Source: Xanthoparmelia taractica (lineage: Eukaryota > Ascomycota > Lecanoromycetes > Lecanorales > Parmeliaceae). Taken from it: a DNA stretch of 64,000 bases. Both the position numbers and the translations under genes were made by a program. Every line of letters begins with the position of its first letter. Position 1 is the first letter of the stretch. This document shows, piece by piece, positions 54,695 through 64,000 of the stretch. A model generated the notes under the pieces. It saw nothing but the letters and a program-made list of their open reading frames with translations, made no database searches and was not told where the DNA came from. The DNA lies in NCBI GenBank assembly GCA_033085395.1, contig JANQBS010000030.1:62001-126000 (forward strand), given 5' to 3'.

Positions 54695-57600
54695 ATGTAT
54701 CTCCGCAATGGTGTCGACTATGTCGCAAAGGCAAGTACGCTAATTGGTCAACTCATCAATGACCACCATCCGACGTACGGCGTTGGGTCATTCACCTGCT
54801 CCATCTATGATACAGCATGGGTTGCCATGGTCATCAAGCATGTCGACGGGCAACGACGCTGGCTGTTCCCTTCCAGCTTCGAATATCTTATCAATCAGCA
54901 ACAACACGATGGAGGATGGCGAACTTCTTCATCCAACGCCGACGGCATCCTTAACACGTTGGCCGCTCTGCTGGCCTGTTGCAGACACATTGACTGCCCG
55001 CTCCAGCTTACGCAGCCCGAAGATCTGAGACACAGGAAGGACCGAGCGATCTATTTTCTGGAAACACAGTTTTCAAAGTGCGACCTCACATCAATTATCA
55101 CGGCCACCTTGCGGCCCTTCTTCTCAAGGCTCCTGCAAATGCTCGAGCAGGAGGGCATCCACTTCTCATTCCCAGAGAACGACTCACTTACGCATGAGCG
55201 AGGTAGGAAGATGCCAGACCAAAGTCTCGCTGCGCTCTATGGAAATGCCAGAACATCGGCCACACACAATCTGGAGAGCCGAGTCGGCGAGATCGACTTT
55301 GATCGTGTTGGTCAGCACAAGATCTGTGGCTCAATGATGGCGTCGCCAGCTGCTACAGCAGCTTACTTGATAAACTGCAAGAGCTGGGATGATGAAGCTG
55401 AAGCCTATCTACACCACATAGTGTCCACAGGTGATAGTAAGTCTGCGGGCGGAGTCCCGTCAAAGTTCCCTACCACAGTCTTCGAGGTCACTCATGTCAT
55501 CACAACGCTGCTGGAGAACGGGTTCACTCCTCAAGATCTGGGAGCTCAAGCATTGGACAACGCCGCTGGTTTCTTGCGCGACTGTTTGCAGCTGGACTCG
55601 GGCGTTACTGGCTTTGCACCCTACGTCGAGCCAGACGCAGACAACACGGCGCAAGCCATCTCAGCTCTTTGCCTACTCGGTAGAAGTTTTTCTCCACAAG
55701 GCTTGATCAATCGATATGAGACACGTGAAACTTTTAAGACCTACACCCAAGATAGAAAACCCAGCCTTAGAACGAACTGTCATGTTCTCCAGTCTTTGCT
55801 TGATTTGCTGCCGGGTAGTGATCAGCAGATGACCCAGATTGGAAAATGCGTTAGGTTCATTTGCAATGTGTGGTGGACCACCAACGGCCAGATTGAGGAT
55901 GAATTGGTGAGTGAAGAGCCTCCGAGTATCTCACAGGAAGCTAAGTGCTGCCAACAGAACTCGTCACCGAATTATTCAACAATGCTCATGGCCAAGGCAT
56001 TTTTGCGCCTGATCCGGCTTTGGGAGCAGGGTTTTGTACCCGTCCCAGATGACCCATCAATAAGGGACAAGGTCATCATCTCGCTTTTTCAGGCTCTTAC
56101 AAGGACACTTCAGAGCCAAAATACAGATGGCTCTTGGGGTAGGGGCCAGCGGTGCGAGACTACCGCATACGCAGTAATTACACTGACGAAGCTTGCTTCG
56201 CTTTCCTCGGCGCCGAGGGTGAAAATGCAGAGTACCCTAGCCATCAAGAATGGCCGTGACTACCTTTCAAAGAATTACCTACCGTTTTCTGAGCCTGAGC
56301 TCGTGTGGATGGGGAAGACGACATCTGGATCCAGCACCATTCACCAAGCTTACATCTTGGCTGCTCTGCAAGCCCCAATTCCGAAGCAGCAATTATATCC
56401 AACCATTGAGAACCATTTTGAGATATCACTGGCGAAGATCACCATCCAAACCAAGTATTACGGCCGCCAAGCTTGGTTTGCAAACACACCGGAGTGGTTG
56501 ATCCAGGCTTCTCTCATAGAGGGTCACCTCTTCCTACCACAGATCAGAGACGTACGATATGCCGTCTTTCCAAGCGACAATCTAGCAGACGACCAGCACC
56601 TCGATTACATACCATTCACGTGGATTGCAGCAAATAGGATTGAGAAGAGACTCATTGGCGCTGAATTTCTCTCTCAGATGATGATTCTATCGATGCTCAA
56701 CCGACAGTTCGAACAATATATGGTGAATGTAGTGGCCGAAGTTTTCGCTGGGTGCATGTTCGAGATCGAAGACATCATTCAGAGTATCTTTCAAGAGCTT
56801 GAAATGTACAGCAAAGACCAGTGCTTCTGTGGGGATCACAGTATTGATGCCTCTAGAGCGTCGACTGCGACCACAATATCGGACGTTCGCTCTGTTCTAC
56901 ATCGGTTTATCTCACACGTTCTCAATCACCCTTATGTGCTAATGGCCAGCACACATGATCAAGCGCAGCTTATATATGAACTACAGTCTTTCCTCCTCAG
57001 TCGCGTGAGCCAATTGTCCAATCGAGGCTATGTAGAAGGTGGGCAGTCCGCCAAAGCACCTACAGACCAGACAGCCCACCCATATACTTTCGCGTTTCTT
57101 ACGTGCATTGTCGGTAACCAAGGCGTCAACGGTGGTGGCGGACTCAGGAAAGGTTTCTTAGAAACCCCTGAGCAACAATTCCTGGCCGCAGACCTAATAC
57201 GGCATATGTCAATACTTAGTTTCATGTCCAGCAATATCGAAGATCAGCAGACCGTTAACCCACCAAGGCAAGTAAAAAAACGAAGTACGAGCTTTGGCGG
57301 CAGTCAACGATCGTCCGACCGGTCTGTCTCCTCTACATCGACGGCCTCATCATACTACGGCGAAGAAGGTTTCTCTCCGGTCTCCCTAGTCTCTAGCGTC
57401 TCATCCGCCTCAAATGGTTCGCCAAACGCTGGCAAATTTCCTTGGCGGTCATCCTCCCCACATTTCGAAACCACGCCAGCTGCTTCAGAGCATTTGACGC
57501 AAGTCGCTCGGCTCCTGCGTCATGAGCGCAGAAGCATGAAACTTTGCCTGGAAAGCCTAGGGGAAGCTGGCGTCAGCCGTTCTACAGTCAATGTTTTGAA

Positions 57601-58528
57601 GCTCTTTGTCGATTTTACGGAGCTTTCCGAGCAGATCTACAGCGACCCAAAAATCGGCAGCTGCTTCCAACCAACGACTGCCAATGAAGTCATAGAGCAA
57701 GCATGTATTCTCGGTCCGCCACCTCTGCCTTCGAAACAGGACACTCAGAAAGGTTCCGTAGCTGCAGCTCGGGCGGCTATCGCCGTCACTCCCCTAGTGA
57801 CCAAGCCAAAATCTAGTCCTCGGAATTTCGCCGAAGGTACAACCATCCCGGTTGAGACTATTCCGCCGTTGCCCGCCAAAAACTCTTCACGAACGCCAAG
57901 CTTCGACCAAGGCGATGATCGCACGCTGGCACCAAGTCGAAATGAGAGTCCGGCCAACGCCGTCCTAATGGAACGAGATTGGAGCTGGAATAAGCCAATC
58001 ATGCCCAAAAGACGTACGTCGCGGGCGTCCGCCGAAGTCAGTCGTATCGAACGAATAATGAACGATATGGAAAGCATCAAGATCGAGTCGAAACAGAGAA
58101 CGGCAAGCGAGCAACGTACCACGAGTGAGCGTGATGCTGCCTCGGTACAGCAGAAGCCCAAGATCGACGCCCAAAAGCGCCTAGCCGCTGACGCCGACCT
58201 CGATGCTGAATCTATCAGGTTTGCCAAGGCTCGACTGGATAGCCAGAGACATCAGACGGTCCAGTCCCAAACAGCGGCGGCTACTGATCTTCACAACAAA
58301 GCCAAAGGAGCGCCCGAGGTGAAAGGAAAGTCTGCAGTCGTTGTCGAGAATAAAGCCGGGGCGGAAGTGAATAAAAAAGATATCAAGCGCAGAGCTACAG
58401 AGCCTGCTGATGGTGGCTGGGTAAAGTCATCGCCGAGTGTAGAGATGATTGACAGTCGAGAGGTGCAGGCGAGGAAGTTACACAGGGCTAGTAGGCTGGG
58501 AGGGCCGAGGTGGAAAGCCCCTTTCTGA
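54695..58528 (+). CDS. Class II diterpene cyclase-like (copalyl diphosphate synthase-type) protein
   Basis: Single exon, 1277 residues. The N-terminal two thirds are the beta-gamma cyclase fold: SIYDTAWVAMV at 37-47, the QW-like repeats QQQHDGGW and QSQNTDGSWG, and FAPYVEPDADNTAQAISAL with the catalytic motif D314-A-D316-N317. The middle Asp, the general acid, is kept, but the last Asp of DxDD is Asn. The following alpha domain (FEIEDIIQSIFQELE, FISHVLNHPYVLMASTHDQ) has no DDxxD, so only proton-initiated class II chemistry on geranylgeranyl-PP or a similar substrate could be expected. Residues about 850-1277 are a Ser-rich and charged extension (SVSSTSTASSYYGEEG; KGKSAVVVENKAG) not needed for cyclases. 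No terpene-cluster partners (P450, GGPP synthase) are seen nearby. Intact; substrate and activity are open. Confidence 0.82.
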   Translation: MYLRNGVDYVAKASTLIGQLINDHHPTYGVGSFTCSIYDTAWVAMVIKHVDGQRRWLFPSSFEYLINQQQHDGGWRTSSSNADGILNTLAALLACCRHIDCPLQLTQPEDLRHRKDRAIYFLETQFSKCDLTSIITATLRPFFSRLLQMLEQEGIHFSFPENDSLTHERGRKMPDQSLAALYGNARTSATHNLESRVGEIDFDRVGQHKICGSMMASPAATAAYLINCKSWDDEAEAYLHHIVSTGDSKSAGGVPSKFPTTVFEVTHVITTLLENGFTPQDLGAQALDNAAGFLRDCLQLDSGVTGFAPYVEPDADNTAQAISALCLLGRSFSPQGLINRYETRETFKTYTQDRKPSLRTNCHVLQSLLDLLPGSDQQMTQIGKCVRFICNVWWTTNGQIEDELVSEEPPSISQEAKCCQQNSSPNYSTMLMAKAFLRLIRLWEQGFVPVPDDPSIRDKVIISLFQALTRTLQSQNTDGSWGRGQRCETTAYAVITLTKLASLSSAPRVKMQSTLAIKNGRDYLSKNYLPFSEPELVWMGKTTSGSSTIHQAYILAALQAPIPKQQLYPTIENHFEISLAKITIQTKYYGRQAWFANTPEWLIQASLIEGHLFLPQIRDVRYAVFPSDNLADDQHLDYIPFTWIAANRIEKRLIGAEFLSQMMILSMLNRQFEQYMVNVVAEVFAGCMFEIEDIIQSIFQELEMYSKDQCFCGDHSIDASRASTATTISDVRSVLHRFISHVLNHPYVLMASTHDQAQLIYELQSFLLSRVSQLSNRGYVEGGQSAKAPTDQTAHPYTFAFLTCIVGNQGVNGGGGLRKGFLETPEQQFLAADLIRHMSILSFMSSNIEDQQTVNPPRQVKKRSTSFGGSQRSSDRSVSSTSTASSYYGEEGFSPVSLVSSVSSASNGSPNAGKFPWRSSSPHFETTPAASEHLTQVARLLRHERRSMKLCLESLGEAGVSRSTVNVLKLFVDFTELSEQIYSDPKIGSCFQPTTANEVIEQACILGPPPLPSKQDTQKGSVAAARAAIAVTPLVTKPKSSPRNFAEGTTIPVETIPPLPAKNSSRTPSFDQGDDRTLAPSRNESPANAVLMERDWSWNKPIMPKRRTSRASAEVSRIERIMNDMESIKIESKQRTASEQRTTSERDAASVQQKPKIDAQKRLAADADLDAESIRFAKARLDSQRHQTVQSQTAAATDLHNKAKGAPEVKGKSAVVVENKAGAEVNKKDIKRRATEPADGGWVKSSPSVEMIDSREVQARKLHRASRLGGPRWKAPF

Positions 58529-61500
58529 GAGGCGACGCATACATTGGGGCTTGGTGTGCATGTAGTGTAAACATAACTGGAGTTGCGATTACGTTGGGTG
58601 GTACCCAAATACTAGGCATTGGGGATTATGGAGTCAAGCTACGATCTGTAATCATTTCTTGTATATATTCGCCATTTAATACCGCATCTATATTCAACCC
58701 CTCCACCAAGAAGCTGGAATCCTCCGAATCGCAAAGGACGAAGGTAGGACACGCTCAATAGCGCCCAAGCCAAACCCGCCCGCCTAACATGCGTCTGTGT
58801 GTCAGCTACCTTACCTCCTACAATAAGCGCGAGAAACATGCGAACGAAACGCGTAGAGAACCTACCGAGTGATCCCATGACATGACGTCGGTAATTCTTT
58901 CTTTCTTGAGTAAAGTGAATGGATTTCCCGAAGGAAAGGAAGTGTCTTCGCACAATATCGGTCGTGCTGGAGCTCAAGGGCTTTGGCCGTAAGTAGGCCA
59001 TCGGCAATCCTGGCAGAGTACCAACTTGCTATTTCTGAGAATATTCCAGAGCATTGTCCACTGGGCTCAATTTCCAAGCATCTCTTTGTAGCATAGGAGT
59101 ATCTAGGCATCGCATTAGGTGCCTCGCTCCTCTTAATGACAGATGCTGCATGGTTGAAGTTTTGTGTAGAAAAAGGGAGAGTAGGGAGGGCAGCGTGACG
59201 TGAAGAGATATACGGGAAAAGCTTCTTTCTTTTGATACATTCGCTTAGAGCAAACTGTATCTGCCGGGAGAATGAGGTTTGCAGCCACACCGCCGCCCCC
59301 CCACAGCGTACGGTTTCAGGTCATACAAAGCTGCCGCTTGCTGACCTGCCTGAGGAATGTGCGAGGTCACTGCGTCATATAACAGGCTTGACTCATGTGT
59401 CCTCGCTCTTGCCTGCTTCTGGCGTGATGGGATCCGCATTAGCTGATGCTCGGTGTTGTACTCTTGTATCCCTTATCTGAAAACTTTCTTGAGATTGATG
59501 TCTTTCTTTGGACAATTTGACTGACTCGGTGATCAGATTCCGAGCGACAGCTCAGCTCCTTTGATTTTCTCGAAACCTTGCTTCGAAAGTGTCAATGTTT
59601 ACAGCGCTGCTGTATCGACGATTAGAGGCCATTGAAGCAGGGAAGTAAGCGGGTCAGAGGGCCGAGTACAGATGTTTCATCAAGGTCCTCCTGGGAATGA
59701 AGACGTAGATGAGGGTGAGAAGGGAGGGCATACTTGGTTGGAGATGAAGATGTGAATCAGTATCAAAGTCATGCTTCGACCGATGTTCTTGACAGGTAAT
59801 GAACAGATGTTGACAACAATAGTGCTGCAGGGTTGAGCTGGTGAAGTGTCCCAAATTTCATAACCTTCCTCTCCTATGTATTCCCAACTTTGTGTTACAG
59901 CACCGGAGAACCCTGACGAATTAGCTCACCGTCTTTCTTCCGAGACTGGAATATCCCAATATGGTCAATTATTGATCTATCATAATCTTACAGAATGAGA
60001 CAGAAATATACAAAAAAGGCATTTAATTATGTTGTCGTATGGATTACGACAACCAAGATAAGCACGGTCGGATTCCTAGGAATACACTCCATATGGGTGC
60101 AGTGCAGAGACTTCTAGGTCCTGGACAAGGAAAAGCCTGAAAGGCGAATCCGCCCATGTCCTAGTGAGTCCTGCAGGTGAAAAGGACAACCCCTAACTGG
60201 ACCGGCAGATCCTCGGGTGTCTGCGAAGTGATGTTGGGTGAGCAATAGTCATGAAAGAAAATAGACTACCCGCATCCCTCCTTTCCTCTGCCATACGATC
60301 ACCCACGGGCTCTTCTACCATGGCTGCCCACTGTCCGCCATGGCGGAGAAATTGAATCGGCCCATCGATCTGCTTCTGATCATGTTTACCGAGTTCCCCA
60401 AACTGGCTGATCAGATCACGCATCTGATCAAGAGCCTAGTCCATCCGCTCAAGCATCCGCCACGAAACCTGAAGTTAGTCATAAGGTTAAGATCACCAGA
60501 ATGGGTACTTAACGTCTAGGGGACGGCAGCAAAACTGACATAGATCATGTCAGACACAGTGAGCAGGCCGTGCTGGATGAGGATGGGTCTGAATCATTGA
60601 TATGTCTGACGAGTAGAAAGGCCCATGCGCAGATATCAGTGGCGCTTCTCCTCTGGCCGAGTCTACCAAATTCAAAGCTGACCACGGCTCTAGTATCAAA
60701 GCTGCCACTCGAGACAATATCAATAAAGGGCACAGCTGGACAAGACGCATATATTGATGAAGCTGGCAGAAAATTATGAGGATTCTCCAGACAAAGACAA
60801 TATGAAAACATCATCAGACTTCTTGTTAAAGTCTTCAGCCTCATGCAGCACGTCTCCTGCTAATCACAGCTTCAGCACTCTCATTAGCAGTGCTCTTGCT
60901 CGGAGAGCTTCTGTCCTGGACTATCAAAAGCCAGGCACTTCGCCTTTGCGCAACGGAATTCAATGCGCTCCTGCAGAGGATGAGAACGTGGCACAAACCA
61001 AGGGCTAAGTATCGACTTGAATACCAATCTCCTGACTCAGCAATTTTGTATTTTGGGGAAGTCGTGAGTAGGCATGTGGGCAGATGCAGCCAAATTTGGG
61101 AAACCTGCTGGTGATACCCAGTTTACGAAGGGTTAGCAAGGAAGGAAGGAGCTACCAAGCAGAAAAGAGTCCAGAGAGAGTCCAAGCGTAACAAACGAGT
61201 CCACACGACTCTATAGGAAGGAGCGGTCGTCGATGAGGTCTCTCCTGTACCACTCGTGGCCGATTGGAATGATGGTCATGGGGGTACTGAGCTCACATCG
61301 AACCTTCCTGCTCCAGCACCTGGAAATGATCAGCTAACGGAGTTGAGGTTCCGCGAGCCAGGAGTTAATCTGCATGCTGAGGAACAAGTGAGGGTTCCCG
61401 AGGAGTTCGGAAATCGTCATCAGGGTTTTCTTACACGAATTTTCAATTTTACCTACAACCCATTCATTCGCAAGACATTCGAAGATTACAGACAATAGTT

Positions 61501-61566
61501 GGCCGTCGCTGGTAAAGTGGACAAGGCTTGGACGCGCCCAAAAAACACCTAGCGACACTTGTCGAC
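58529..61566. other. 3 kb without a confident gene
   Basis: A minus frame at 58862-59290 (142 codons, MWLQTSFSRQIQFAL...) is the longest and could be coding, but it shows no motif. A + frame at 61256-61498 (80 codons, no ATG near its start) lies just before the next gene and may be an upstream exon of it, though no in-frame splice was found. Confidence 0.4.
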
Positions 61567-62769
61567 ATGCAAGAAGCCAAAATCCGAGAAGCTGCTAGGC
61601 ACATTTTTGACGCAGATGGAAACGAAATAAACATAGCTGCCTGGCTGAAATTATCTGACGAGCTTTCAAATATGGACATCCTGGCAGCAGCCTTTGCCGA
61701 AACCCGAGAAGCTCTTGCAGATCCGAGCCACGATGTAACAGCAGCCCGCGAGAGATTTGCTTTGTCCAAGGGCGTGAAACTAGATTCACAATTGACGGAA
61801 AGACTTAAAGACCTCTTCAAAGAGCTTGACAGAGACATTCATACCTCCTCTTCCGCCTTCGAAAGGGCAACCACCAGGGACGACAAGATGAGGATCATGT
61901 TGGAGAAGATGGCATTGCTGGAGTTGAGGGAATTTGGCAAAGGCAAGAATAAGGAGAGCAAGCCAGCAACTGAAGACCCAGACACGAGCAAGGTCAAGAG
62001 CAAGGAGGGCGGCGTGCATGTGGAGGGTTCATCTATTAGCCAAGGAAGAGCTGAAGAAAATGGAACCGGCAAAAGCAAAGGGCAGAAGAATAAGCTAGCC
62101 TTAGATGACACAGCGAATGGCAAAGACGTAGGCAAGGAACCCGACATGCTCGTAGAGGGCTCAACGATCGACAAAGGCAAAGAGAAGCAGATCAAGGTCA
62201 TCATGGAGGGCCCAACAACAGAGAAAGGCAAACGGAAAGGGAAGAAGGTGACTGGTAAAGATAAGCGCATGGAACACGACATGCTTGTGGAGGACTCGAC
62301 TAACAACAAAGGCAAAGAAAAGGAGGGAGAAGGGGTTATAGATGGTCCACCCAAGGAAAAAGGAAAAACCAAAGACAACGATTTGCCCCCAGCGGACGGC
62401 AAAAGCGAAATCATGGAGAGTGGCCATGATGAGGCAGAAACGGGCCAAGTGGACTCTGACCTCCTCCGCGAAGCCAAAGCTCTTTTCCTCGGTTCCAATG
62501 CCGACAAATTCCACGAAGCCGTGCTTTTCCTCCTCAGCGCCGAGCAAGGTTCGACGGTATCAGACGTTCATATCGATGAATCAAGGGTGCTTGAGGTATC
62601 AGAAAACGCATTGCTAAAGTTCATAAAGTTGCGCAATCTCATGGAGCGGGCCATTCGTACTCAAACGGCTTCACCTGCCCAAGGCGTCCATTGTTGTCGA
62701 ATCTTTTCAGACCCTCACTTCTTTGCCGTACTGAGCCCGGTGATTGAGGAGCTGAGATGGAACCGGTAA
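61567..62769 (+). CDS. Unknown Lys/Glu-rich protein with internal repeats
   Basis: From the ATG at 61567 the protein is 400 residues; the open frame starts slightly earlier without ATG. N-terminal 130 residues are helical (EINIAAWLKLSDELSNMDIL; LTERLKDLFKELDRDI). The middle is low-complexity with two related units: DMLVEGSTIDKGKEKQ...IMEGPTTEKGKRKGK and DMLVEDSTNNKGKEKE...VIDGPPKEKGKTK. The C-terminal 110 residues return to a helical domain (LLREAKALFLGSNADKFHEA, VSENALLKFIKLRNLMERAI). No family recognised; it is likely lineage-specific. A GTAAGT right at the TAA stop (CGGTAAGT) suggests that an additional 3' exon may exist, so the true C-terminus is uncertain. Confidence 0.55.
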   Translation: MQEAKIREAARHIFDADGNEINIAAWLKLSDELSNMDILAAAFAETREALADPSHDVTAARERFALSKGVKLDSQLTERLKDLFKELDRDIHTSSSAFERATTRDDKMRIMLEKMALLELREFGKGKNKESKPATEDPDTSKVKSKEGGVHVEGSSISQGRAEENGTGKSKGQKNKLALDDTANGKDVGKEPDMLVEGSTIDKGKEKQIKVIMEGPTTEKGKRKGKKVTGKDKRMEHDMLVEDSTNNKGKEKEGEGVIDGPPKEKGKTKDNDLPPADGKSEIMESGHDEAETGQVDSDLLREAKALFLGSNADKFHEAVLFLLSAEQGSTVSDVHIDESRVLEVSENALLKFIKLRNLMERAIRTQTASPAQGVHCCRIFSDPHFFAVLSPVIEELRWNR

Positions 62770-62903
62770 GTGGAACCCGTTGCCTTGAAATTCCGGGAGG
62801 GTACCGGCTGACAGCGATTTTGCCGGTAGTGAGGTCGTTGAGCACCCTAATAACCCCATGATCAGCTGTATCTTGCGATGCACTAAGGATTTACGTCCTA
62901 CGG

Positions 62904-63326
62904 ATGGCCTTCACCACCCTTCAGGCACTTCTGTGGCTCCGCTCCTCGCGCCTCAGTACCCTCCTCTGCCGCCAGGCCCGGTTCCTGCCACCTGCTGTCA
63001 CTACGCACATGCAAAAGGCGCACAAGAGAGAGCGTCCCGGTACGTTCAAGTTGAAAGATGCACCAATCTACATAGAGATTCCATTTGAGGATGCTATGAA
63101 GGCCTTGGATCTGAGGGAGGCACTCATCGTGGCTAAGATGAAAACTGGACTCACCCAACCTGTTGCAGAGGCCTTCGCTGATCTCATGGCAGTTGCTTAT
63201 AGTAAGGGGTATCTGAAGGAGAAAGCGAGACTGGAGGATGCTGGAGGCAAGACGGCGGATCGGCTGGCGCAGAGATTGAAGAAAGTGGCTGAGGACGATG
63301 GAGTGCCCTCATATCTAATTCCTTGA
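62904..63326 (+). CDS. Unknown protein, possible mitochondrial presequence
   Basis: Frame of 140 residues. The N-terminus MAFTTLQALLWLRSSRLSTL and LLCRQARFLPPAV is rich in Arg, Leu and Ser with no acidic residue for about 30 positions, a typical mitochondrial targeting profile. The body is helical and charged (KLKDAPIYIEIPFEDAMKAL; YLKEKARLEDAGGKTADRL) and ends DDGVPSYLIP. No family recognised. It may be a separate gene, or the last exon of the gene at 61567 through a splice I could not phase; the targeting-like start favours separate. Confidence 0.45.
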   Translation: MAFTTLQALLWLRSSRLSTLLCRQARFLPPAVTTHMQKAHKRERPGTFKLKDAPIYIEIPFEDAMKALDLREALIVAKMKTGLTQPVAEAFADLMAVAYSKGYLKEKARLEDAGGKTADRLAQRLKKVAEDDGVPSYLIP

Positions 63327-63966
63327 TTGGGTATTTATCAGTCAAGGTCGGCATCCGGAAGCTTGGACAGCGAGCTATCAATAAGACTGTGAGAAGCCTG
63401 GATATTACGTGTAACGCTGAGCATTATTGTCTTATGAATAGCACACAATCAACAGATTATTACCGATATCCTGTAACTCCTCTTATGGCTACACCACTCA
63501 GCATTGATTGAGAGTTATGCTGTGTTGGCCGACATAGACGGAGGCGTTGTTCTACAAGTGGGCATCCCAAAGACACTCCATCTTCTCCAGAGCGGGCGGA
63601 GAAGAATCTGCACAAATGCCAAGAGATAATCGACCAAGCTAGTGCTAATAAAGCTAGATCATGTGACTTGGGCTTAAGGACTAAGATAATGACGTCCAGC
63701 CTTGGCAGCCTTACCTTAGTGTGCTTTTAGCCGAGCTCCTGCGCAGTTGGTCTGGTTGGTCTGCTGGCCCTCGTGCACCTGTTACCTCGACAATATCAAC
63801 CACATCAACCTTTTTTCCTCTCCTTCCTCTTGTTCGAGACCATCAGTTATAGCTATCTAAGTACAACATCTACCTGGTCTTGGTGTTATTGCACCTCTTC
63901 TTAGCATACGACACTTCTCTGGACGGCGACTTTCGATCGACTGCCTCCTTCTCACCAACGTCAAAC
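63327..63966. other. Intergenic, promoter for the right-edge gene
   Basis: No ORF of interest. A CT-rich leader (63810-63835) precedes the ATG at 63967. Confidence 0.45.
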
Positions 63967-64000
63967 ATGACACAGGTCTCTCCATCCATGCATATCTCCT
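63967..64000 (+). CDS. Possible gene start at right edge (partial)
   Basis: An ATG after a CT-rich leader and an ACGTCAAAC context opens MTQVSPSMHIS before the window ends. Nothing can be said of the product. Confidence 0.3.
   Translation, partial: MTQVSPSMHIS

Noticed and set aside
58862..59290. - strand ORF of 142 codons
   Set aside because: No motif, no splice support, ordinary composition; kept only as a note in the intergenic entry.
61839..62507. - strand ORF of 222 codons, Ser/Leu-rich
   Set aside because: Antisense of the Lys/Glu repeat region of the 61567 gene.
1..64000. Transposable elements, rRNA, CRISPR
   Set aside because: No transposase, integrase or reverse-transcriptase motif, no long terminal or inverted repeats with duplications, no rRNA-like sequence and no spaced repeat array were seen by eye.

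Overview
The window looks like a chromosomal stretch of a filamentous ascomycete (Pezizomycotina, plausibly a Dothideomycete). Genes carry short GT...AG introns (about 46-74 nt) with CTGAC/CTGAT-like branch sites. There is no operon structure, and the families are typical of moulds: GT21 ceramide glucosyltransferase, a Zn2Cys6/Fungal_trans_2 regulator, RTA1, a CorA-like membrane protein, Clr5-ankyrin, CHAT, and HET and Hsp70-like relics. Species placement is an inference from family content only.

Layout. 1-1.4 kb: 5' part of ceramide glucosyltransferase, running off the left edge. 2-7.8 kb: a gene graveyard with a MmgE/PrpD (cis-aconitate decarboxylase-like) relic and an SF1 helicase relic whose in-frame stops look like CAA-to-TAA changes. 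9.2-11.3 kb: CAF-1 large subunit, a housekeeping chromatin gene. 12.8-14.1 kb: an aspartate carbamoyltransferase-like gene with a good C-terminal half and an eroded N-terminal half. 14.7-15.9 kb: a small unknown ORF and an F-box/2EXR-like protein, possibly one gene. 17.2-25.6 kb: an accessory, self/non-self-type block with a CorA-like membrane protein, a CHAT protease-like gene paired head-to-head with a protein I suspect is gasdermin-like, and fragments of a HET-type gene and an Hsp70-like gene. 26.2-29.2 kb: Clr5-ankyrin protein.

33-40 kb: a small secreted Cys-rich protein, a Zn2Cys6 regulator whose zinc-cluster exon junction does not splice in frame, an RTA1 seven-helix membrane protein and a glutathione S-transferase. 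43.6-47.9 kb: a tandem family of proteins starting with a WPDHWY motif and carrying two zinc-binding-like motifs, with three intact copies, one relic and one tail fragment. 49.4-53.7 kb: a SAM-methyltransferase-like protein divergent from a TEX30/KANSL3-like alpha/beta hydrolase, then a membrane protein with a long Ser/Pro-rich tail. 54.7-58.5 kb: a large single-exon class II diterpene cyclase-like protein with a DxDN variant of the DxDD motif. 61.5-64 kb: lineage-specific unknown proteins and a gene start at the right edge.

The strongest candidate for a functional module is the divergent CHAT/partner pair at 19.5-23.2 kb, which has the layout of the protease-controlled gasdermin cell-death pairs known in fungi. 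The zinc-motif tandem array at 43.6-47.9 kb is the best candidate for an undescribed expanding family. No transposase, reverse transcriptase, tRNA or rRNA gene was recognised.
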